From Microbispora rosea (lineage in GTDB: Bacteria; Actinomycetota; Actinomycetes; Streptosporangiales; Streptosporangiaceae), in contig NZ_FTNI01000003.1 of the NCBI RefSeq assembly GCF_900156315.1, forward strand, positions 248,001 to 312,000: DNA of 64,000 nt, in the 5' to 3' direction. How positions within the stretch are numbered: position 1 is the first letter of the stretch; each line of letters starts with the position of its first letter. The notes beneath the pieces were generated by a model. The model saw only the letters and a program-made list of their open reading frames with translations, had not been told where the DNA came from and made no database searches. Positions 49,684 through 57,507 of this stretch are shown here, piece after piece. The position numbers were made by a program, and so were the translations under genes.

Positions 49684-49726
49684 TTCCCGTTCCTCTCGCG
49701 AACCGGGTCCGGGTGCACGGGGCCGG

Positions 49727-49755
49727 TTGACGCCCTTTTGGCTAACCGCTATCTA
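49727..49755 (+). promoter_or_regulatory. candidate promoter of the PadR-ABC operon
   Basis: TTGACG (49727-49732), a 17-base spacer and TATCTA (49750-49755) lie about 28 bases before GTG 49783. A PadR site would be expected nearby, but no clear dyad is seen. Confidence 0.55.
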
Positions 49756-49782
49756 TTGAGGGGTCGCAGAGGAGGGTGGCCC

Positions 49783-50325
49783 GTGCAGGACGTGGTGCTG
49801 GCGCTGCTGACCAAGGAGCCGTCGCACGGCTACGACCTGCGCCAGCGGCTGGCGGCAGCGCTCGGACCGCTGGGGGACACGCTGAACGCGGGGCAGATCT
49901 ATGTGACGCTCACGCGGCTGGAGAAGGCGGGCCTGGTCGTCCAGGAGCGTGAGGACGCGCCGGTGCGCGGCCCGCGGCGCAAGGTGTACGCGCTGACCGC
50001 GGCCGGGCAGGAGCGGGTGGCCGCGTGGATGGCCGAGAGCGCCGGGCCCAGAGCGGATGTGACGGAGTTCCATCTGAAGCTGGTGGCCGCCGCGGAGTCG
50101 GGCCTGGCCGACCCGCTCGCGCTCGTGGACGCGCGGCGGCGGGAGCTGATGCGCAGCCTCGCCGAGGCCCAGCGCGCCGCCCTCGCTCACGACACGGTCT
50201 CGGAGGCCGGACTGCTTCTGGAGGGCATCGCGCTCCGGCTGCAGGCCGATCTGCGCTGGTTGGAGGCGTGCGAGCGGACCTGGTCCGCCCGCGTCCCACG
50301 CGGGGAAGGCGAAGGAAACGGATGA
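49783..50325 (+). CDS. PadR family transcriptional regulator
   Basis: The 180-residue product has the PadR winged helix: VVLALLTKEPSHGYDLRQRL, LNAGQIYVTLTRLEKAGLV and RRKVYALTAAGQERVAAW, followed by a C-terminal dimerisation helix domain. GTG 49783 is chosen because GAGGAGGG lies just upstream; a TTG at 49738 is possible but sits within the promoter. It overlaps the ATPase gene by four bases (ATGA) and probably represses its own exporter operon, as PadR regulators of ABC exporters do. Confidence 0.9.
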   Translation: MQDVVLALLTKEPSHGYDLRQRLAAALGPLGDTLNAGQIYVTLTRLEKAGLVVQEREDAPVRGPRRKVYALTAAGQERVAAWMAESAGPRADVTEFHLKLVAAAESGLADPLALVDARRRELMRSLAEAQRAALAHDTVSEAGLLLEGIALRLQADLRWLEACERTWSARVPRGEGEGNG

Positions 50326-51230
50326 AGACAGTCGTACCGAGGGGCAGCGGCAAGAGCAGGGGCAGGGGCAGGTCGTCGCGGAGTGAGACGGGCGACAGCC
50401 CGCGCTCGGGACCGGCCGCCCGCCGGCCCGCCGAGCCTGCCGGGCCGGCGTTACGGGCGGTCGGCCTGACGCGCGTGTACGGAGAGGACGAGAGCCTGGT
50501 GTGGGCCGTCGACGGGGTCGACCTCGATGTCCCCGCCGGGCAGACGCTCGCCGTGACCGGGCCCAGCGGCTGCGGCAAGTCCACGCTGCTCCAGCTCCTC
50601 GGCGGGCTCGACCGGCCCAGTGAGGGCGAGGTGTGGCTCGGCGGCCTGCGCATCGACCACCTCGGCGAACGGGCGCTGGCCCGGCTGCGGCGCCGCTCCG
50701 TGGGGTTCGTCTTCCAGGCCTACCACCTGATGCACGAGCTGAGCGCGGCGCAGAACGTCGAGCTGCCCGCGCTGCTCGCCGGCGCCTCACCGCGGGCCGC
50801 CCGCCGCCGTGCCGCGGAGCTGCTCCAGCAGGTCGGGCTCGCCGGCCGCGCCCGGCATCTGCCCTCCGAGCTCTCCGGCGGGCAGCGGCAGCGGGTCGCG
50901 GTCGCCCGCGCCCTCGTCAACGATCCGCTGGTCGTCCTCGCCGACGAGCCCACCGGCAACCTCGACAGCGCCGCGACCCACGACATCCTCCGGCTCTTCG
51001 ACGAGCTGCGCGCCGCCGGCCAGACCCTGGTCATGGTCACCCACGACGAGCGCGTCGCCGCCACCGCGGACCGCGTCGTCTCCATGCGCGACGGGACCGT
51101 GGCGGACGACACCCGCCTGGACGGCGACGGCCGCGGCACGAGGCACACCCACAGCCACGGCGGCGGCCACGGCGGCACAGGGCTCGGCGGCGGCACGGGG
51201 CTCGGCGCGCTGCTGCGCTGGGAGGACTGA
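50322..51230 (+). CDS. MacB/LolD-type ABC transporter ATP-binding protein
   Basis: From ATG 50322 the 302-residue product has Walker A GPSGCGKST, Q-loop FVFQAYHLMHEL, signature LSGGQRQRVAVARAL, Walker B VVLADEPTGNLDS and the switch histidine VTHDERVA. It also has a basic N-terminal extension (about 45 residues) and a His/Gly-rich C-terminal tail (HTHSHGGGHGG) that could bind metal. It drives an FtsX-type permease encoded two bases after its stop. The set exports or extracts lipophilic compounds or peptides; the substrate is unknown. Confidence 0.92.
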   Translation: MKTVVPRGSGKSRGRGRSSRSETGDSPRSGPAARRPAEPAGPALRAVGLTRVYGEDESLVWAVDGVDLDVPAGQTLAVTGPSGCGKSTLLQLLGGLDRPSEGEVWLGGLRIDHLGERALARLRRRSVGFVFQAYHLMHELSAAQNVELPALLAGASPRAARRRAAELLQQVGLAGRARHLPSELSGGQRQRVAVARALVNDPLVVLADEPTGNLDSAATHDILRLFDELRAAGQTLVMVTHDERVAATADRVVSMRDGTVADDTRLDGDGRGTRHTHSHGGGHGGTGLGGGTGLGALLRWED

Positions 51231-51232
51231 GC

Positions 51233-53008
51233 ATGGGACACCTGCTGCTGACCTGGCGTCTGATCCGGCACGACACGCGCCGCCGCCCCGCCGAGGCCCT
51301 CGTGTTCCTGATCGCCGTCACCCTCGCCATCGCCTCCCTGACGCTCGGACTGACGGCCCGCAACGCCCTGGCCACGGCGTACCTGAAGACCCGCGCGGCC
51401 ACCGCCGGTCCCGACATCACCGCCATCACGACGGACACGGACCCGTCCGGCCTGGCCGGACGTCTCGCGGACACGCCCGGCGTGGCCACGCAGGCCGACC
51501 CGATCTTCGCGTTCGACACCACCATCCGGGCACACGGCCGGGCCGCGCACTCCTCGGTCGAGGGACGTGACAACGCACCGTCCGCCGTGGACCGGCCGCT
51601 GGTGACCTCCGGGACCTGGGTGCGTCCCGGCGGCGCCGTGGTCGAGCGCGGCTTCGCGCAGGCACTCGGCGTGCGCGTCGGCGACCGCGTCACCATCGTC
51701 AAACGCAGCTATCCGGTCGTCGGGATCGCGATCAGCGCGGCCACCCCGGTGTATCCGTGGAGCGACTGGGCCCAGGGGCCCGGGCCGTCCGACTACGGCG
51801 GCAGGATCTGGCTCACCACGGCCGACGCCCACGCGGCGGCGGGCCACACCCCCGGTGTCCACCTGATCCACCTGAAGCTGACCGACCCCACGGATCCCCA
51901 CCGGTGGAGCGCCACCGTGTTCACCGACGACCGCAGGGGCGACTCCTGGGTGAACACCCACAACTGGCAGACCGTCCTCACAACGGACGCCGTCATGATC
52001 AGGAACATGCAGCCCGCACTGGTCGTCGGCGGCTGGCTGCTCGCCGCGGCCGCGCTCGTCACCCTCGCCGCGCTCGCCACCGCGCGCGCCGCCCGCGACA
52101 ACCGGCGTGCCGCACTGCTCAAGGCCGTCGGCGCCGGCCCGGGCACCGTCACCGCCGTACTGCTGGCGCCGCACCTGCTGCTGACCTTCCTGTCCACCGC
52201 GCTCGGACTGACCGCGGGGACGCTGGCCGCGCCCCACCTGATCGATCCCAGCGCCGGGCTGCTCGACACCGCCGGCCCTCCGGACTCCGTCACCGTCTTC
52301 GCCGCGGTCTTCCTCGCCGTCGTGGTCGCCGTGACCGGTGCGCTCGGTCCCGCCGTACGCGCCGCCCGGGGCAGCACCGTCCAGACCCTGGCCGACCCGG
52401 CGCACACGCTCACGCGCCACCCGCGCCTGAACGCCGTGACGGCCTACCTGCCCACCTCGCTGCTGCTCGGCGTCCGGCTGCTCGCCCGCCGGCCCGGCCG
52501 CGCCGTCCTGGCCTCCGCCGGCACGGCCGCCACCACCGTCATGGTCACCGCGCTGCTCACCTTCCACGCCGAACTCGACGCGACCCCCGCCGTCAGGCGG
52601 TTCGGCCCTCTCGAAGTGCGGACCGACCAGACCGGCCAGGTGCTGCTCGCCGTCACCTTCGCGCTGGTGGCGCTGTCCACGCTCAACACCGTGCTGCTCA
52701 GCTGGGGCACCGCCGTGCAGGCCCGGCGCGCCCTGACCATCACCCGCACCCTCGGCGCCACTCCCGGCCAGATCGTCGCCGCGCACTGCGTCACGCAGCT
52801 CCTGCCCGCGGCGCCCGGAGTGGCGGCGGGCATTCCGGTCGGGCTCGGCCTGTACTGGTTCTTCGCCACACCGATCACGCCCCCGGGATCGTGGTTGCTC
52901 ACCGCCGCGCTCGCCATCCTGCTGGCCGTCGCGGCGCTGACCGCGCTCCCCGCGTGGGCCCACACCCGCGTGCCCGCGGGACGCGTCCTCACCATGGAAG
53001 CCGCGTGA
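51233..53008 (+). CDS. FtsX-like ABC transporter permease
   Basis: The 591-residue product has an N-terminal membrane segment (about 22-42), a large extracytoplasmic MacB-like domain (GVATQADPIFAFDTTIRAHG, VVERGFAQALGVRVGDRVTI), then three membrane segments (about 260-400). A second half has four more segments (LLGVRLLARRPGRAVLASAG, LNTVLLSWGTAVQARRALTI). Two FtsX domains are recognisable. It completes the PadR-ATPase-permease operon; no separate adaptor protein is present. Confidence 0.9.
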   Translation: MGHLLLTWRLIRHDTRRRPAEALVFLIAVTLAIASLTLGLTARNALATAYLKTRAATAGPDITAITTDTDPSGLAGRLADTPGVATQADPIFAFDTTIRAHGRAAHSSVEGRDNAPSAVDRPLVTSGTWVRPGGAVVERGFAQALGVRVGDRVTIVKRSYPVVGIAISAATPVYPWSDWAQGPGPSDYGGRIWLTTADAHAAAGHTPGVHLIHLKLTDPTDPHRWSATVFTDDRRGDSWVNTHNWQTVLTTDAVMIRNMQPALVVGGWLLAAAALVTLAALATARAARDNRRAALLKAVGAGPGTVTAVLLAPHLLLTFLSTALGLTAGTLAAPHLIDPSAGLLDTAGPPDSVTVFAAVFLAVVVAVTGALGPAVRAARGSTVQTLADPAHTLTRHPRLNAVTAYLPTSLLLGVRLLARRPGRAVLASAGTAATTVMVTALLTFHAELDATPAVRRFGPLEVRTDQTGQVLLAVTFALVALSTLNTVLLSWGTAVQARRALTITRTLGATPGQIVAAHCVTQLLPAAPGVAAGIPVGLGLYWFFATPITPPGSWLLTAALAILLAVAALTALPAWAHTRVPAGRVLTMEAA

Positions 53009-53068
53009 CCGCCCTCCGGTCCTCACCCGGCGGGCCCGGCGGCCACCGCGGCCGAATCCGGTAGCCTT

Positions 53069-53092
53069 AGATCGTACCGATCGGTTCGATCT
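53069..53092. promoter_or_regulatory. TetR-type operator candidate, 24-bp near-perfect palindrome
   Basis: Arms AGATCG and CGATCT flank the core ACCGATCGGT, with a single mismatched pair between arm and core (T on each side). It ends 12 bases before ATG 53105, so a bound repressor would block transcription of the hydrolase. A TetR gene lies 2.2 kb away. Confidence 0.65.
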
Positions 53093-53104
53093 ATGCGAGG
53101 ACGG

Positions 53105-53914
53105 ATGACCCTCGAGATTCCCGCGGCCAACGCCGCCGTGACGTTCGACAGCGACGGCGAGACGCTGCTGGGCGTCCTTCACCTGCCGGCCGGGCCGGGA
53201 CCGCATCCGGTCGTCGTGCTGCTGCACGGATTCCCCGGGCACGAGCGCAACTTCGACCTGGCCCAGCATCTGCGCCGCGCCGGGTACGCCGCCCTCGTCT
53301 TCCACTACCGCGGGTCCTGGGGCGTCGGCGGCTCCTGGTCGTGGGCCAGCGCACTGGAGGACGCCGCCCGCGTCGCGGCGGCCGTACGCGACCCGGGTTT
53401 CGCCGCCGCGCACCGCCTCGACCCGGACCGGCTGGCGCTGGCGGGGCACAGCTTCGGCGGCTTCGCCGCCCTGACGACCGCGGCGGGCGACCCGGGCATC
53501 CGCGCAGTCGCGTCGGTGTCGGCGTTCGACTTCGGCTCTGTCGCGGCCGCCTGCCGGGAGGACGCGGCGCTCCGGGCGGCGTACGTCGAGGGGTTCGGCG
53601 ACGACCTGCTCCCCCTGCGGGGGACCAGCGGCGCCGCGCTCGTGGACGAGATGGTCGCGGCGGGCGATGCGTGGCGCCTGTCCGCGCTCGCCCCGAAGCT
53701 CGCGGACCGGCCGGTCCTGCTCGTCGGCACGGCCGGGCGCGACACCGTCACCCCCGCCGCGGAGCACCACGATCCCGTGGTGGCCGCCTACACCGCTCAT
53801 CCGGTGCCGCGTCTGGAGCATCGCGTGTTCGTCACCGACCACGCCCTCTCCGACCACCGCCTCGAACTCGCCGAGACCGTCCGCGATTTCCTCGACCGGC
53901 ACGTCGGCCGCTGA
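53105..53914 (+). CDS. alpha/beta hydrolase (dienelactone-hydrolase/acyl-peptidase-like)
   Basis: The 269-residue product has VVVLLHGFPGHERNFDLAQH (oxyanion loop), nucleophile elbow LALAGHSFGGFAAL with serine, and the late acid and histidine candidates in LVGTAGRDTVTP and VTDHALSDHR. No signal peptide is present, so it is cytoplasmic. ATG 53105 follows GAGGACGG directly; an ATG 12 bases earlier is also in frame. It is preceded by a strong palindromic operator and convergent with the saccharopine-dehydrogenase-like gene. The natural substrate is unknown. Confidence 0.87.
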   Translation: MTLEIPAANAAVTFDSDGETLLGVLHLPAGPGPHPVVVLLHGFPGHERNFDLAQHLRRAGYAALVFHYRGSWGVGGSWSWASALEDAARVAAAVRDPGFAAAHRLDPDRLALAGHSFGGFAALTTAAGDPGIRAVASVSAFDFGSVAAACREDAALRAAYVEGFGDDLLPLRGTSGAALVDEMVAAGDAWRLSALAPKLADRPVLLVGTAGRDTVTPAAEHHDPVVAAYTAHPVPRLEHRVFVTDHALSDHRLELAETVRDFLDRHVGR

Positions 53915-54001
53915 ACGCCGGCCGCTGAAGGTCGGCGGTAGGCGGCCTTTCCGCGGGGTTCGCGTCGAGGGTGCGGTGCGACAGGAGAGCGAGCACGCCG
54001 C

Positions 54002-55225
54002 CTACTGCTCCCGCATGCCCCACGGGGTGCCGTACGCCGTGAGCAGGTCGAGGAACGGCCTGGGCGGCAGGGCTTCCGGGCCGAGGACGCCGGCGCCGGA
54101 CCAGACGCCGGCGGCCATCAGTTCGAGGGCGACGACCGGGTTGACCGCGGTCTGCCACACCACCGCCTGGGAGCCGTACTCGCGCATGGACCACTGGTTG
54201 TCGACCACGTGGTAGAGGTAGACCTCGCGCGGGCTGCCGTCCTTGGCGCCCTTGACCCAGGTGCCGGCGCACGTCTTGCCGTGCATGCGGTCCCCCAGGG
54301 TCGCCGGGTCGGGCAGGCACGCCGCGACCACGTCGCGCGGGGACACCGTGGCGACGGCGCCGCCCTCGGCGGCGACCCGGACGGGCTCGGTGCGGTCCAG
54401 CCCCAGCAGGTGCAGGGTCCGCAGCGTGTCGATGAACTGGCCGCCCAGCCCATACTTGAAGGTCACCCGCTCGGCGTCGATCCAGCGGGGCACGAGCAGG
54501 ACCTCCTCGTGCTCGACGTTGACGCACTCGACCGGACCGATGCCCTCGGGAAAGTCGAACACCTCCGGCTCGCTGAAGGGCGGGGTGGTGAACCAGCCCC
54601 GGCCGGCCTCGTAGACGACCGGCGGGTTGAGGCACTCCTCGATGGTGGTCCAGATGCTGAAGGACGGCGCGAAGTCGTACCCGTCGACGGTGAGGTCGGC
54701 GCCGTCGCGGATGCCGACCTCCTCGATGTGGTCGAACAGCTCGTCGGCGGCGTATCGGGCGAAGACGTCCGACAGCCCCGGCTCCACCCCGATGCCGACC
54801 AGGGCCAGCCTGCCCGCCTTCTCCCACTCGGCGGCCATCTCGAACTGGGCGTCCCCCAGCTTGACCCCGCACGCCTCGTGCGGGCGCTCCGGATGCGGGC
54901 GCGACAGCGACATCGCCATGTCCAGGTAGTGCGCGCCGGCCGACAGCGCCGCCCGGAACAGCGGCATCACGAACCGCGGGTCGGTGGCGTTGAGCAGGAC
55001 GTCGCAGCGGTGCTCGGCCAGCAGTGCCACCACCGCGGCCTCGTCGCCCGCGTCCACCCGCCGGGCGGCGAACCGGGCGCCCGCCTCCCCCAGCGCGGCG
55101 ACGGCCGCCTCCGCGCGGGACAGGTCGTAGTCGGCGACGACCATGTGCTCGAAGAAGGACCGGCGGGCCGCGATCCGGGTGATCGCCGTACCCACGCCAC
55201 CGGCGCCGACGAGCAGAACACGCAT
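54002..55225 (-). CDS. saccharopine dehydrogenase family oxidoreductase
   Basis: The 407-residue product opens MRVLLVGAGGVGTAI, an NAD(P)-binding Rossmann turn, followed by VVADYDLSRAEAAVAAL, DVLLNATDPRFVMPLFRAAL and HYLDMAMS. It continues as a saccharopine-dehydrogenase-like second domain (VGIGVEPGLSDVFARYAADE, TCAGTWVKGAKDG). Relatives make or break lysine-derived and polyamine-derived secondary amines. Start 55225 has GGGAGC ten bases upstream; the frame extends to 55294 without support. It is divergent from a TetR gene, which may regulate it. Confidence 0.88.
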   Translation of the reverse strand: MRVLLVGAGGVGTAITRIAARRSFFEHMVVADYDLSRAEAAVAALGEAGARFAARRVDAGDEAAVVALLAEHRCDVLLNATDPRFVMPLFRAALSAGAHYLDMAMSLSRPHPERPHEACGVKLGDAQFEMAAEWEKAGRLALVGIGVEPGLSDVFARYAADELFDHIEEVGIRDGADLTVDGYDFAPSFSIWTTIEECLNPPVVYEAGRGWFTTPPFSEPEVFDFPEGIGPVECVNVEHEEVLLVPRWIDAERVTFKYGLGGQFIDTLRTLHLLGLDRTEPVRVAAEGGAVATVSPRDVVAACLPDPATLGDRMHGKTCAGTWVKGAKDGSPREVYLYHVVDNQWSMREYGSQAVVWQTAVNPVVALELMAAGVWSGAGVLGPEALPPRPFLDLLTAYGTPWGMREQ

Positions 55226-55338
55226 GACAAAGCTCCCTTTTCCGGACAAAGACCCCTTTGGTGCACACGATCCAATGTCAAAGCCGTACGACACGTCAAT
55301 GGTGTTGGCATAAGGTGGCGACGCAGGGAGGGAGCACC

Positions 55339-56058
55339 ATGCCCAAACCGGTGGTTTCCGAGTCGGCGCGCCGACGGCGCCGCCCGACGAAGAACGGAGT
55401 CGTCCTCTCCGAGGACCTGATCGTGCGGACCGCGCTGCGCATGCTGCGTGAGCACGGCTCCGCCGGACTGTCCGTACGGCGGCTCGGCATCGCCCTGGGC
55501 GCCGACCCCAGCACGCTCTACCGCTACTTCGCCGGCATCGACGACCTGACCCTGGCCATCGGCGACCTGCTCATCGGCCGGGCCATGGACGGCTGGCACA
55601 CCACCGGCGACTGGTGCGCCGACCTTCGCGAGCTGGGCCTGCGCATCCACGCGGCCTACCTCGAACACCCCCAGGCCGCGGTGCTGACCGCCAGCCGCAT
55701 CAGCGGCAAGTCCCACGAGATCGCGGCCGACGAGGCGATCCTCGGGCTGCTGCGCGGCGCCGGTTTCCCCGACCGAGAGGCGGTCCGCGTCTACCACGCC
55801 TTCATCGACATGACGCTGGCCTTCGCCGCGCTGGACGCGGCGTCCCTCGCGCTGCCGGAGCGGGCACGCAGGGCGGACGAGGAGATGTGGCAGGCGACCT
55901 ACGCCCGCCTGTCCCCCGCAACCCACCCCAGCATCGCGGCGGTCGCGCCCCTGCTGGTGGCCGACATGAACGACAGCGCCTACCCCACGGCGTTGGACAT
56001 GCTGCTCACCAGCGCCGCGCGGGACCGCGAGAGGAACGGCTCCGCCCGCGGCGCATGA
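55339..56058 (+). CDS. TetR family transcriptional regulator
   Basis: The 239-residue product has a basic N-terminal arm (ARRRRRPTKN) and a TetR helix-turn-helix (LREHGSAGLSVRRLGIALGA, then DPSTLYRYFAGIDDL), with a C-terminal ligand domain of the TetR_C class. ATG 55339 follows GGGAGGGAG. The 113-base gap to the divergent dehydrogenase gene contains ACAC-N7-GTGT near 55300, a weak operator candidate. It may also control the hydrolase operator at 53069. Confidence 0.9.
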   Translation: MPKPVVSESARRRRRPTKNGVVLSEDLIVRTALRMLREHGSAGLSVRRLGIALGADPSTLYRYFAGIDDLTLAIGDLLIGRAMDGWHTTGDWCADLRELGLRIHAAYLEHPQAAVLTASRISGKSHEIAADEAILGLLRGAGFPDREAVRVYHAFIDMTLAFAALDAASLALPERARRADEEMWQATYARLSPATHPSIAAVAPLLVADMNDSAYPTALDMLLTSAARDRERNGSARGA

Positions 56059-56094
56059 AGTCGGGCAGGTAGGAGCGGCGAGGCGCGGCCCGCG

Positions 56095-57507
56095 TCAGGT
56101 GGCCGGGGCGTCCGTCTCCATCGTCACCGCCACCCCGGGCTGGGGGTCCAGCGGAAGGCGGACGACGAAGCAGGCGCCTTGATCGCTGTCCCTTATGGTC
56201 AGGGTGCCCTCGTGGCGTTCGGCGATCAGCCGGGCGATGGGGAGGCCGAGGCCGATTCCTCCGGCGTCCCTGCTGCGTGCGCTGTCCAGCCGCGCGAAGC
56301 GCTGGAACACCATCTCGCGCTGGTCGAGGGCGATCCCGGCGCCGTCGTCGAGGACCTCCAGTGCCGCGACGCCCTTCGCGAAGCGCGCGTCGCCGTCCTC
56401 GCGCCGGAGCGTGACCGTGACAGTGGAGGACGCGTGTCGCTGGGCGTTCTGGATCAGGTTGCAGAGCAACTGCCGCAGCTGCGCCCGGTCGCCGTTGACG
56501 ATCACCCCGGGTGTCAGCTGGAGGACGACCCTCCTGCTGACCTGGTGGCTCTTCAGCTCCAGGGCGACGAGCTCGGCCAGGTCGACCGGCTGCCGCGGAC
56601 ACGAGGCGCCCGCGTCGAACCGGGTGAGCGTCAGCAGCCCGGTAGTGATCGACTGGAGACGCTCCACGCTCGGAAGGACGTCGTCGCAGAGCTTGCTCAG
56701 GTCGACGTCTTCGGCCGCCAGGAGGGCGTCCTCCAATTGGACGCGGATGGCGGTGATCGGGGTGCGGAGCTCGTGGGACGCATCGGCGCAGAAGCGCCGC
56801 TGCTGTTCGAGCATGTGCTCCAGCCGGTCCAGCGTCTCGTTCACGCTCCGGGCCAGCCGGTAGATCTCGTCCTTGACCTTGGGGACGGGGACCCGGCGGC
56901 CCAGGTTGGTGCTCCGGATGTGGTCGAGCTGGGCCCGGATGGCGTCCACGGGTCTGAGCGAGCTGCTGACGGTGTGCCGCGCCCCGTAGGCGACCGCCCC
57001 TGTGAAGAGGGAGGTTCCCGCGACCAGGAGGGCCGCCAGACCCGGATAGACGAAGAACGGCAGCGTCGGCGCGGCGCTGTACACGGTCCAGTCGCCGTCG
57101 CGATACACCTGTTGCGCGACGACGATGTGGCAGCCGCCGGATGGCAGGACGGAATTGCAGACCACGGCGGTCGCCACCCGCCTGGGGCTTTTCGGCGTGA
57201 AATGCGCCATGAGCGGCCGGTGCTGCAAATCCCTGGTCGCGGCGACCACATGTCCCTGCGGGTCGACCACCTGGACGGGGCGGATCAGGTTCTGCGGGAT
57301 CGGCGGCAGCGGATTGACGAGCCGGCCGTGGTCGACGTCGTACGCGGTCAATTCGCCGACCGCCATCACCTCTTTGGTGAGGTTCCCGGTGGCCATCTTG
57401 TTGAGGGCGAACAACAGGACGATGGAGAACGCGATGCAGAGCATGCTGACCGCGACGGTGACGAACAGCGCCACGCGGGCGCGGATCGAACAGTTTTCCA
57501 GCTTCAT
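56095..57507 (-). CDS. sensor histidine kinase
   Basis: The 470-residue product has membrane segments at about 11-35 and 150-175. An extracytoplasmic sensor loop between them contains CNSVLPSGGCHIVVAQQVY (two cysteines). A HAMP-like linker is followed by an H-box ASHELRTPITAIR with the phosphorylated histidine, N-box NLIQNAQRH, DDGAGI and GIGLGLPIA. It is translated by four-base overlap after another kinase gene. No response regulator is adjacent. Confidence 0.93.
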   Translation of the reverse strand: MKLENCSIRARVALFVTVAVSMLCIAFSIVLLFALNKMATGNLTKEVMAVGELTAYDVDHGRLVNPLPPIPQNLIRPVQVVDPQGHVVAATRDLQHRPLMAHFTPKSPRRVATAVVCNSVLPSGGCHIVVAQQVYRDGDWTVYSAAPTLPFFVYPGLAALLVAGTSLFTGAVAYGARHTVSSSLRPVDAIRAQLDHIRSTNLGRRVPVPKVKDEIYRLARSVNETLDRLEHMLEQQRRFCADASHELRTPITAIRVQLEDALLAAEDVDLSKLCDDVLPSVERLQSITTGLLTLTRFDAGASCPRQPVDLAELVALELKSHQVSRRVVLQLTPGVIVNGDRAQLRQLLCNLIQNAQRHASSTVTVTLRREDGDARFAKGVAALEVLDDGAGIALDQREMVFQRFARLDSARSRDAGGIGLGLPIARLIAERHEGTLTIRDSDQGACFVVRLPLDPQPGVAVTMETDAPAT

